64,000 bases of DNA from Pseudomonadota bacterium (GTDB lineage Bacteria; Myxococcota_A; Polyangia; Haliangiales; Haliangiaceae). The notes beneath the pieces are model-generated. The model saw nothing but the letters and a program-made list of their open reading frames with translations. It did no database searches and was not told the DNA's origin. Of the stretch, positions 54,122 to 62,892 are shown piece after piece; within the stretch, counting starts at the first letter, position 1; the number at the start of each line of letters is the position of its first letter. Both the position numbers and the translations under genes were made by a program. The stretch covers positions 1 through 64,000 of the forward strand of contig JAKSDA010000601.1 in assembly GCA_022360315.1 (NCBI GenBank), read 5' to 3'.

Positions 54122-56383
54122 CTACCGGTCGACCCGATAGACCCGGACCAGCGCTGCCCCCTGGGCCGAGACCTGGTGGACCAGGCGGGATCGGCGCGGC
54201 AATGGACACGATCGCCACGACGGCTGGTAGACCAGGATCCAGTCGGCGCGGTCGGCTCGTCGCGCCTCGGTGGCCCACAGATCGCCGCGCAGCCAGGTGA
54301 GGTGGCTGGGCTCGACACAGCGTTTGAATACTCGGGCTCGCGGTGCGGCGTGACGATTGATATACTCGATGGCATCGGCGATGCCTTCGCCCCACCAGGC
54401 GATCTCGAAGCGGCGATGTTGCGCCACGCCTGCTGGGCCGCCGACGTGTTCTCCATAGTAATCGAGATAATAGGGATGGATGCGGACACACACCGCGCCC
54501 AGATAGACGACCAATGCCGCGCCGGCGATCGTGTACCCGGCCGAGCGAACGGCCGGCCGAGCGGCCAGGCAGCTGATCACAAAATCCACACCGCTGGCTG
54601 CCATAAGGGCCAGTGCGAGCAAACACGGCATGATGTAGCGCACGCCGTCTTGCCGAACCGGGGACAGCATGACCACAAGAGGCACGGCCAGCCACAAGAG
54701 CACGATCGCGGTGGCCCGGCGTTCCGAACGCCAGCGCGCGCCAGCCCGGGCGAGCCATGTCACGGCAAAGGCGAGCACACCGACCGGTGCGGTGGCGCCG
54801 AGATACACGGCAAAATAATACCTGGCTGGCCGATTGGTGATCGCACCCAGAAAAGGTTCGGCCGAGTGCGGTTTTTTGAGTTTGATCCAGGCTTCCTGAA
54901 GATGGGTAATGGGCTCGGACCACAGCCGCGGCCACAGGGCGAATCCGACTGCGATGGCCACGGGTACGAGTATGGCCAGCAGCAGGCCGGCCGTGCGCCA
55001 GCGCCGGCCGGCCGGCGCGGTGAGAAGCACGATGGCGCCACAGAGGACAAACAAGAGGCCGTTGATGAAGCGCGAAAAGAGCGCCAGACCCAGCACCACG
55101 CCGAGCACGGCCAATCGGCCGGGCAGCGGGTGGCGCCATCCAGTCGAGTGGGCCGAGTTTTCGGGCCGGCCAGGCCTTGGCTGCCAATCAACCGGTGGAT
55201 GAACGCGCAGGCACAGCCATATGGCCAGTGCCCACAGAAGCAAGGTCGGCGCCTCATGGCCGACGATCTTGCCGTGCGCGATCAGGTGCGGCGACAGCGC
55301 AGCCAGAAAACCGGACAATACGCCGACCTGCAGCGAGTACAGATGCCGGCCGATGGCGACCATCAGGGCGCATGCCAGGGCGACCACGAGGGCCGAGAGG
55401 GCGCGCGCCGGACCGTAGCCGTCGGCCCACTGAGCGCCCAGCCCGGCCAGGTATTTCATGACCGGAGGATGCTCGTAGTTCCACTCCCAGGACGCCGGAG
55501 CAAAGTCGAGGGCGAGCCAGTTGGTGATATAGTTGCGACCGGCCGACCAGTTGACGTCTTCATCCCAGGTTTGACCGGCACCGCCGAGATCGTAGAGGCG
55601 CACGGCCAGAGCCAGGACAAACACCCCCAGCATCCATCCTGCGACCCGGCGATCGATGCGGGCCAGCCGGGCACGACCCAGGTAGAGCAAAAGCATGGCG
55701 ATGACCAGCACCGCCAGGATACTGGCCACTCCATCGCCAGGCGAGGCACCGGCCCAGGATCCGAACACCGCCCGATCGGGCGGCTGGGCAGCCAGCGAGC
55801 TCGGCGGCACATATTCAGGCGGCCCGCGGCGGCCGGGCGGATGCCAGAGCAGGCGGATGGCCGGAGCGGCTGGGTGGCCAGCACTTCGATCGGAGTTTTT
55901 GCGGTTTTGCCGGGCCACAGTCTGTTCGAGGCGAACGGCCTTGATCCCGGCGGGAAACACCACCCGGGCCAGCACGCGACCGGGGCCGGACGCCACCTGC
56001 CGGCCGTCGATGAGCAATCGCGCCGGGCTGGCCGATTCGAAGCCCAGAATATACGGTCCACCGCGGGGAAAGTACCAGCTGCCGGTAAACACCCGGCGCT
56101 GGCCGGCATTGCTTTGCTCGCTCCCATCGCCCCCACTGCTCTCATCGCTCTCGTCAATGTCACGGCCGGCAGTCAACCGGGCGAGCGGATCGGCGACCAG
56201 CGCGTTGCGCGCGCCCACGATGGCCGCGAGGGCGCCGGCGCACGCGACCAGAGCGATCGCGGTGTGCCGCGTGGTCCTCGCCCGACTCGCCGTGTCCGGG
56301 TTGGCCGGCTGGCCGGCTGGATCGTCTGGTGCCGGCGACCCGCCGGGCGACTCAGACGATTCTATTTCACGATGCCCGGACAT
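54122..56383 (-). CDS. GT39-like glycosyltransferase (GT-C fold)
   Basis: A 753-residue polytopic membrane protein. A first helix near residue 45 is followed by a periplasmic beta-rich segment (~residues 95-160; GSWYFPRGGPYILGF, PARLLIDGRQVASG) resembling a PA14-like domain. The GT-C core starts with the first-loop acidic motif TWDEDVNW and the downstream EHPPVMKYLAGLG, both characteristic of ArnT/PMT-type (GT39) enzymes that use polyprenyl-phosphate sugars. About ten membrane helices follow. It overlaps the end of the upstream glycosyltransferase gene by 22 bases, so the two are probably co-translated. Confidence 0.85.
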   Translation of the reverse strand: MSGHREIESSESPGGSPAPDDPAGQPANPDTASRARTTRHTAIALVACAGALAAIVGARNALVADPLARLTAGRDIDESDESSGGDGSEQSNAGQRRVFTGSWYFPRGGPYILGFESASPARLLIDGRQVASGPGRVLARVVFPAGIKAVRLEQTVARQNRKNSDRSAGHPAAPAIRLLWHPPGRRGPPEYVPPSSLAAQPPDRAVFGSWAGASPGDGVASILAVLVIAMLLLYLGRARLARIDRRVAGWMLGVFVLALAVRLYDLGGAGQTWDEDVNWSAGRNYITNWLALDFAPASWEWNYEHPPVMKYLAGLGAQWADGYGPARALSALVVALACALMVAIGRHLYSLQVGVLSGFLAALSPHLIAHGKIVGHEAPTLLLWALAIWLCLRVHPPVDWQPRPGRPENSAHSTGWRHPLPGRLAVLGVVLGLALFSRFINGLLFVLCGAIVLLTAPAGRRWRTAGLLLAILVPVAIAVGFALWPRLWSEPITHLQEAWIKLKKPHSAEPFLGAITNRPARYYFAVYLGATAPVGVLAFAVTWLARAGARWRSERRATAIVLLWLAVPLVVMLSPVRQDGVRYIMPCLLALALMAASGVDFVISCLAARPAVRSAGYTIAGAALVVYLGAVCVRIHPYYLDYYGEHVGGPAGVAQHRRFEIAWWGEGIADAIEYINRHAAPRARVFKRCVEPSHLTWLRGDLWATEARRADRADWILVYQPSWRSCPLPRRSRLVHQVSAQGAALVRVYRVDR

Positions 56384-58029
56384 GAGAATTCGCGATCAGT
56401 GCGCTTGAAGAAGCTGTAGTACTGACCTTGCTGGCGAAGCTCGGCAATGTGCAGAGTGACGATCTCATAACCATTGCGTTGCCAGAAGCCCGGGCGGCAG
56501 TTAAACCGCGGCTGCTCGGGATGGCGGTGGATGGAGTAGCAGGAGAATACGAACTCCGGGTGGTGAGCGAGCAGCATCCGGTCAGGTGCCCACTTGTTGT
56601 GGCCTGGCCGCGGATTGCTCGGCTGGACCTCGTGGGCGATCTGTCGAGAGACCAGGCCAAATACATCGATGGCGCGCATCCGGCCTCGATACGGTTGCGC
56701 TCCGGCTCCGCCGACAATGGACAAGTCGTCGTCTTTGAAGCAGCTGCGCATGTGTTCGCCGATGGCCGCGCGATCCCGGGCGTAGACGGCCAAGAAGGCC
56801 GGCGTATCGATACCGCGGTCGCTTTTCCAGTTGCCCCAGCGCATCGATTCGGCCGTGAGTGCGATCTGGCGCGTGCCGTGGCCTGCGATCGCGGCCAGGC
56901 ACACCGCGATGGCCGCGATCGAACGGGCACGCCCGGCTGGCACGAGCGAGATCAAAACCCGCAGGCCCAGGGCCAGGGCCACGGCAGCGAGCACAAAGAC
57001 CGGCATGACAAAGCGGTGAAGGCCCATGAAGTCACCGCCCACGCTGACTGTGTAGACCAGGTACGACAGGGCCAGGGAAAGGGCCAGAATGCCGAACCAG
57101 AACCGCTGCGATGACGGCCGCGCGATCACCGTGCCGGCAACCAGGATGGGCGCGACGTGGACAGCGCCGCTGTGCCGGGCCCACTGCCACACGTAGTAGA
57201 GCCCATTGGCATGGAGTCGGGCCAAATACCCCGGTGGTGGTTCACCTGCGGCTTTGACGTAGTATGTATTGGGAAACGGATACCCATAGTACCACCACCG
57301 CCAGGCATACCACGGTGCCCACAATGCCAGAAATCCGGCCAGACAGATGAGCTCGTCGGGCGACGGACGCCAGCGTTTTTGGCCCAGTACATTGCTGGCC
57401 AGACGGTGCAGGCCGATCAGCCCGGCGACCAGGAGCCCTTCGGGCCGGGTCATGGCAGCCAGGGCCACAATGACCCCGGTGGCGCGCAGCCACCTGCGAT
57501 CAGTTCTACCGCGGACATGGGCATAGAGCGCCAGGGTGACCCAGAACGTGAACATCTGGGTTTCCAGGCCGCCCGACGACCAGCAGGCAAAGCCGGCCGA
57601 CAGGGCCAGCACGGCCGGGGCCACATACGGCCAGGGCGACAGTCGCGCACAGGCGGGCCGAAAGCCCGGACCGGAGCTCGCCCTGGCCGGCGCGGTCGCG
57701 ACGGTTTCGACCAGGGCAAAGGCGACGCCCAGCGTGGCCAGGCCAAAGCCGGTGCCCAACACCAGCGATGTCACCTCGGGTGATAGACCGACGATCATCA
57801 AAAGGCCCAGGATCAGCGTCCACAGGAAATTGGTATAGCCCTCGACCGGATCGCCGGGATTAAAGACCAGGGCGCCCTGTTCGGCCAGGTTGCGCGCGTA
57901 CACAAATGAAATGTAGGCGTCGTCGGTGATGAAGTTGTATTGCAGCGAGTGCCAGACCAGCACGACGCCGCACAGGGCGAGCAGGCCGTAGCGCAATACT
58001 GCGGCGCGTATGGGGCGGGAGGTATTCAC
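56362..58029 (-). CDS. GT-C membrane glycosyltransferase-like protein
   Basis: A 555-residue polytopic membrane protein. The first periplasmic loop has the pattern ITDDAYISFVYARNLAEQG followed by VFNPGDPVEGYTNFLW, seen in bacterial GT-C enzymes related to ArnT. The acidic pair DD is the predicted catalytic site. Eight to ten helices follow, then a ~150-residue soluble C-terminal domain. The start chosen is GTG 58029, where the hydrophobic N-terminus begins; upstream codons run antisense to the DUF4157 gene. Its end overlaps the next glycosyltransferase start. The 238 bases to the divergent DUF4157 gene hold the promoter region. Confidence 0.8.
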   Translation of the reverse strand: MNTSRPIRAAVLRYGLLALCGVVLVWHSLQYNFITDDAYISFVYARNLAEQGALVFNPGDPVEGYTNFLWTLILGLLMIVGLSPEVTSLVLGTGFGLATLGVAFALVETVATAPARASSGPGFRPACARLSPWPYVAPAVLALSAGFACWSSGGLETQMFTFWVTLALYAHVRGRTDRRWLRATGVIVALAAMTRPEGLLVAGLIGLHRLASNVLGQKRWRPSPDELICLAGFLALWAPWYAWRWWYYGYPFPNTYYVKAAGEPPPGYLARLHANGLYYVWQWARHSGAVHVAPILVAGTVIARPSSQRFWFGILALSLALSYLVYTVSVGGDFMGLHRFVMPVFVLAAVALALGLRVLISLVPAGRARSIAAIAVCLAAIAGHGTRQIALTAESMRWGNWKSDRGIDTPAFLAVYARDRAAIGEHMRSCFKDDDLSIVGGAGAQPYRGRMRAIDVFGLVSRQIAHEVQPSNPRPGHNKWAPDRMLLAHHPEFVFSCYSIHRHPEQPRFNCRPGFWQRNGYEIVTLHIAELRQQGQYYSFFKRTDREFSCPGIVK

Positions 58030-58267
58030 CAGCAGCCCAAGGTATCGCCTGGCCTGGCCGTGGTCGAGGGCGCGGTCGCATATGTTACCGACTGACCGGT
58101 CGGATAGACCCGGGCCCTGCCAATCGGTGTCGGATCTCGCTTTTGGTCTCGGCGTCCATCCGGGTCTGTGCAACGCCACGGCAGCTGTGGCGGCTGCTAT
58201 GGCTCGGGTAGCGCGTGGTGGGCAAGCCCGGGGCGATCCGGGCGGCTGTGGAAAGAAGACATCGCTC

Positions 58268-61200
58268 ATGAGCAAAATGCAAGCCCCTCCGCAAGCAGTG
58301 CAGACCAGCGCTCCGACCCAGGCAGCTGGCCCAGCGCGACAGAGTCCTTCAGCAGAGGTCGAAACGCCCCCACGGGAGTCCTCGCACTGGGGGCGTTTAT
58401 CGGCGCAATGGTCGCCGCCTGCATCGCCCGGCGAGCATCGAGCAAACGCTCGTGGCGCGTTTGCTCCCCGGCCCTGGCCCGCTGCGTCCACAGCTCCGGC
58501 CAAACCGCCGGGGCACAGGGTAATGCCCGATCTGGCTGGTGTGGGTGTACGCCAGAGTGCTCGGTCCGAGGCACTGCCCGTGGCCACGCAACGCCGCATG
58601 AGTCTCGCGTTTGGCCGTTCGTTTGATGACATCCGCATTGACCGCAACAGCTCTGCGGCCACGGGCAGTACGCAGGCCTTTGCTGCGGGTCGTCGGATCT
58701 ATTTTGCCCGCGATCGCTTTCGACCCGGTACCAGGGGCGGCGATTGGCTCATTGCCCACGAACTCGCTCATGTGGTGCAGCAGAGCGATGGCGCTCGGCC
58801 CCCGCAGGCGTTTGGAGTTGATTGCCGCCGAGCTGGATTCGGCGCCGGCCAGGCGGCGCTGGAGGCCGATGCCGACCGCGCTGCCGACCGCGTTGTTTCC
58901 GGCCAACCGGCCCGGGTCGCCCTGCGCGCTCCATTGGGTCAGGCCCAGCCATTCAACGGCGAACATGCCCAAACTCCCGCGGCGCCGGCCCCGCCTGCCG
59001 AGGCTGCCGAGGCCAGCCGACCGGCCAAAACCGTCGACGAGCCAGAAAAAGAGACCGAGGAGCCGGACGAGAGCAATGAGCCAGGCGCCGTCGACCCTGG
59101 CCAGGGCAAAGCGGCCAGGCCGCTGGTCCCTGGCCAGGGCGGCGAGGCGCCGGCCGGATCGACGACCAGCGGAGCAGCTGGTGGTGGGGCCACTGGCGGT
59201 GAAGCAGCGGGCGATAGAGCAGCGGGTGATAGAGCAGCGGGTGATAGAGCAGCGGGTGATAGAGCAGCGGGTGATAGAGCAGCGGGTGATAGAGCAGCGG
59301 GTGATAGAGCAGCGGGTGCTGTGTCCGATCCATCGGCTGGTCAATCACCGGGGCCAGGAGGCGGTGGTGGCGGAGCAGCGCGCGAGCTGCTCATGCCCGA
59401 GCCACCGAGCAGTTTATCGCCGGCGGCACAAGGGCGGCTGCGCAACACAGCCGGGCAGATCGAGGCTGCGGGCAAGGCAGTGACCGATCTGCCCGCGGCC
59501 ACGGAGACGACCCGGCAAGCCCGCGCTGCAGTGGAGGAGCCCAGGGCCGAGCAAGAGGCCATGGCCGAGGCCGCTGCAGTTGAGCGCGTCGACGAGCGCC
59601 CGGCGCCTGCTGCCTCGATCGAAGAGGCGTGCAAACGGATCCAGGAGCTGATCCGGAGCAAGCGTCCGCCCGACAAGGATTCGCTGGTCGTGGCCGATCC
59701 TCGTGGCAAGGCCAGGCAGGCCGGCGGTCAGGTCAACAGCGATGTGCAATCGCGCGCCAGCTCGGTACAAGGTGGATACCAGGCGCTCGACAATCCGCCC
59801 GAGGGAGTGCCCAGTCGAGAGCCGAAGCCGGTCGAGCATCCCCCGGCAGCGGTACCGACACCGACGATCGACGGCGATGCCGGGGCGCCCGACCCGCTGG
59901 ACACGGCCGCTGTATCGCTCGACAGCGATGTGGAGCAGCAAAAGCAATCGATCGACGGGGCCGGAATGGAGACCGAGCCGGCCCAGCTGGTCGAGGACGG
60001 TCCCATCGCCGAAGCTCGCGCCGCTGCCGGAGAACTCGACAGCGCGGCACAGAGTCGTCCCGAGCAGGTCCTTGCCGAGCAGACAGCTGCGATCGAGAAG
60101 GCCAGAGGCGATATGCGGACCCTGCAGCAAAACGCCTCTGCTGCGCTGGCCCAGGCCCGAGCGGGGTCGGTCAACAACATCGTGCGGCTGAGTGTGGATA
60201 CCACGGCCAGCGAAGAAACCCAGCGGACCCAGGCCGGCACGGCTATCCGGGCCATTTTTGCCAGCGCGCAAACACGGGTCAACGACCTTCTCGAGCCGAT
60301 TTCTGAGACTGCGATCAAGCGCTGGGACGCCGGCGTCGAGCGCCTGTCGACCCAGTTCGAGGCCAGCCTGGCCAGGGTCAAGCAGCGGGTCGATGAACGC
60401 CACGAAAACGTCTTGCTGTCGTTATGGGATTCGCTGATCGGCCTGCCCGACTGGGCGACCCAGGGCTACGACCAGGCCGAAAAGCAGTTTGCCGACGGTT
60501 GCTGCGAGTTGGCCCGGGACATTTCGCGCGACGTCGAGCAGATCATCGAGACCTGCGAGCAGATCATCGAGCAGGCGCGCAAGGACATCGATAAATACGT
60601 CGACTCGCTACCCGACAACTTGCAGCGCTGGGCCAGTCGTCAGGCCGACCAGGTAAACCAGCAACTCGATGATTTACAGAATCGGGTCGCAAAGACCCAG
60701 GACGGGCTCAACAACGATTTGGTCAATCGGGCCAACCAGGCGGTGCAGGAGGTGCGCGAGCGGGTGCATGCCCTGCGCGAAGAAGCCAGCGGCTTGATCG
60801 GTCGCATTCAGGACGCGATCGACCAGTTTCTCGAGAATCCCGGCCTTTTTATCGTGAACGGACTGCTCGAGCTGGTCGGTATCGAGCCGACTCGTTTTTG
60901 GGCCATGGTCGACAAGCTCGGTCATGTTATCGACGGCATTGCCGCTGATCCGATGAAGTTTGCCAACAACATGATGACGGCAGTGGGGCAGGGGTTTGAG
61001 CAATTCTTCAATCGGTTTCCCGAGCATTTGTTGCAGGGCATTGTCGACTGGCTCTTCTCCAAGCTGGGCGAGGCCGGCGTGCGCCTGCCAAAAGATTTTT
61101 CGCTGCCCAGCATCATCACTCTCTTCCTCGAGATCATGGGCATCACCTGGGCGCGGATTCGCCGTCTTCTGGCCAGGCATATTGGCGAGGACAATGTGGC

Positions 61201-62821
61201 CCTGATCGAAAAGGCGGTCGAGCTGGCCACTGTGTTCATCGAAAAGGGCCCCGAGGGCATTTTTGAGATGATCAAGGAGCAGTTTAACCCCCAGGTGATC
61301 CTCGATGCGGTGATCCAGGCGGTCAAGGACTACGTGATGGAGGCCCTGATCAGCAGGGTAACAGCGCGCATTTTGGCCCTGTTTAACCCGGCTGGAGCGA
61401 TTCTTCAGGCCATCGAGGCCATCTACCGGGTGCTCAAGTGGATCTTCGAGAACGCGGCCAAGATATTTACCCTGGTCGAGACCCTGGTCAATGGTGCGGC
61501 CGACATTCTGGCCGGCAACACCGGCGGCCTGGCCAATGCCGTGGAGGCGGCTCTAGCCGGTTTGATCGCCCCGGTAATCGGCTTTTTGGCCGATTACATC
61601 GGCCTGGGCGGCATTCCCGAGGCGATCAGGGACGCCGTACTCGGCCTGCAGCAGCGAGTCGAGGACATCTTGGACAGGGTTATCGGCTTTTTGGCCGACA
61701 AGGCCAAGCAACTGCTCAAGGCCGTGGGGCTCGGCGGCCAACAGGAAGATTCATCGGCCAGTGAGTTCGAAAAGGAATTTCAGGACATCGACGGCTCGCC
61801 GCACGAGCTCACTATCACACTGGTCGGCAACCGACCCGACATCCGTGTAGCATCCAACGATGCCACAGGTGTACAGCACCAGATTGATGATCGTCGCAGA
61901 GCCGCCAAGGACAACAGCGCTCCACTCTCGCCGACTCAGGAGGCCGCCCTGACAACGGCATGGACCCAGCACGAACGGTTGGTCGGCTTAGCTCGGCAAT
62001 ACATGGCAGCAGACGCACAACAGAAGCAGGATTTAGCGGCCGAGATCAAACAGATCATGGATCTTCTCGCGACCAACATGGTGGAAGGCGACGCGTGGCC
62101 GGACGAGGATGTCGAGCCCACACATGTCGAATTCAGTGAGTCGGGCGGAAAGAAAACGGTAATCGCGAAACCATTGACGAGGCGTCCCGGGAATACTGTC
62201 GGAAGCGCAGCAGCCGACGTACTGCCCGGTTGGCGTAAGAATGTCGGTCAGCAGTCTTCTGGTAGAGGCGGAAATCTGACCTGGAAACGGGTTCACCTAC
62301 TCGCTGATAAACTCCATGGCCCAGGTAACGAGCCTGCGAATCTCATTCCGGGCGACGAAACCACCAATGGCGCTATGCGGCGCGGTCCTGAGAAGCTGGC
62401 CTACGAGCGCATCACGCGGGGCGAGACCCTCGAGTACACAGCTAGGGTGAAGGGCTTGGATCCGAACAATAGCTTCTTTCCACAGAGTCCCCAGGGAGTG
62501 CACGTAACTGTCAAAAAGACTGCACCCGGAGAAACAGAGACAGTCTTCGATGCCCCGATTCAGACCCGCGCGGCACCGACGGCCTCCCTGAGTCCGCAAT
62601 TGACTCCGACGCAAAAATCTGTCGTAGATGCGTATGAACTGCTGCGGATCAAGCTCGGCAGGAAACCTACCCAGATCCAGATTGCCGAGCACTTGGGCAT
62701 CAAGAGCCGGGGAAATATATCTGTAGCGATCTCACAGATTCGCGAGCTCGTCGGGGAAGCGCCTCGACCGCTAACGGGCGAGCTCAAGAATGCGGCCGAG
62801 GTATTGCAACTGAAGCCATAG
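58268..62821 (+). CDS. DUF4157 polymorphic toxin with nuclease-like and HTH C-terminus
   Basis: A 1517-residue modular protein. ATG 58268 is preceded by GGAAAGAAG; no signal peptide. DUF4157 spans ~115-180 with HELAHVVQQ at 164-172 (zincin-like HExxH). Residues 313-350 are AAGDR repeats. A long helical part with coiled coils (~600-870) and amphipathic helices (~930-1160) follows. Residues ~1335-1425 look like a polymorphic-toxin nuclease: WKRVHLLADKLHGPG, then NLIPGDETTNGAM, with H1343, H1350 and N as likely catalytic or metal residues, of the His-Me/nonspecific endonuclease type. Residues 1445-1497 are a helix-turn-helix like LexA or sigma region 4 (GRKPTQIQIAEHLGIKS). A nuclease tip followed by an HTH is uncommon. 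Such proteins are often cargo of contractile injection systems; none is visible here. Confidence 0.8.
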   Translation: MSKMQAPPQAVQTSAPTQAAGPARQSPSAEVETPPRESSHWGRLSAQWSPPASPGEHRANARGAFAPRPWPAASTAPAKPPGHRVMPDLAGVGVRQSARSEALPVATQRRMSLAFGRSFDDIRIDRNSSAATGSTQAFAAGRRIYFARDRFRPGTRGGDWLIAHELAHVVQQSDGARPPQAFGVDCRRAGFGAGQAALEADADRAADRVVSGQPARVALRAPLGQAQPFNGEHAQTPAAPAPPAEAAEASRPAKTVDEPEKETEEPDESNEPGAVDPGQGKAARPLVPGQGGEAPAGSTTSGAAGGGATGGEAAGDRAAGDRAAGDRAAGDRAAGDRAAGDRAAGDRAAGAVSDPSAGQSPGPGGGGGGAARELLMPEPPSSLSPAAQGRLRNTAGQIEAAGKAVTDLPAATETTRQARAAVEEPRAEQEAMAEAAAVERVDERPAPAASIEEACKRIQELIRSKRPPDKDSLVVADPRGKARQAGGQVNSDVQSRASSVQGGYQALDNPPEGVPSREPKPVEHPPAAVPTPTIDGDAGAPDPLDTAAVSLDSDVEQQKQSIDGAGMETEPAQLVEDGPIAEARAAAGELDSAAQSRPEQVLAEQTAAIEKARGDMRTLQQNASAALAQARAGSVNNIVRLSVDTTASEETQRTQAGTAIRAIFASAQTRVNDLLEPISETAIKRWDAGVERLSTQFEASLARVKQRVDERHENVLLSLWDSLIGLPDWATQGYDQAEKQFADGCCELARDISRDVEQIIETCEQIIEQARKDIDKYVDSLPDNLQRWASRQADQVNQQLDDLQNRVAKTQDGLNNDLVNRANQAVQEVRERVHALREEASGLIGRIQDAIDQFLENPGLFIVNGLLELVGIEPTRFWAMVDKLGHVIDGIAADPMKFANNMMTAVGQGFEQFFNRFPEHLLQGIVDWLFSKLGEAGVRLPKDFSLPSIITLFLEIMGITWARIRRLLARHIGEDNVALIEKAVELATVFIEKGPEGIFEMIKEQFNPQVILDAVIQAVKDYVMEALISRVTARILALFNPAGAILQAIEAIYRVLKWIFENAAKIFTLVETLVNGAADILAGNTGGLANAVEAALAGLIAPVIGFLADYIGLGGIPEAIRDAVLGLQQRVEDILDRVIGFLADKAKQLLKAVGLGGQQEDSSASEFEKEFQDIDGSPHELTITLVGNRPDIRVASNDATGVQHQIDDRRRAAKDNSAPLSPTQEAALTTAWTQHERLVGLARQYMAADAQQKQDLAAEIKQIMDLLATNMVEGDAWPDEDVEPTHVEFSESGGKKTVIAKPLTRRPGNTVGSAAADVLPGWRKNVGQQSSGRGGNLTWKRVHLLADKLHGPGNEPANLIPGDETTNGAMRRGPEKLAYERITRGETLEYTARVKGLDPNNSFFPQSPQGVHVTVKKTAPGETETVFDAPIQTRAAPTASLSPQLTPTQKSVVDAYELLRIKLGRKPTQIQIAEHLGIKSRGNISVAISQIRELVGEAPRPLTGELKNAAEVLQLKP
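59204..59318 (+). repeat. Exact 15-bp tandem repeats inside the DUF4157 gene
   Basis: Seven complete copies of GCAGCGGGTGATAGA (the first with one C-for-T change) and a partial eighth encode AAGDR repeats. Copies at 59219, 59234, 59249, 59264, 59279 and 59294 are identical, which points to recent expansion by slippage. Copy-number changes keep the frame, so the length of this linker may vary between strains. Confidence 0.95.
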
Positions 62822-62892
62822 AAAGCTCGAAGCATGTGGTATTGGGGCTGATCTGCTGGCCATTTCTCCGCGCGGCCTCTACAATTGCCGTC

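Noticed and set aside
53888..56419. 843-codon plus-strand frame
   Set aside because: Antisense to the GT39-like gene; composition is Gly/His/Gln/Arg-rich as expected for a shadow, and the minus frame has membrane helices and family motifs.
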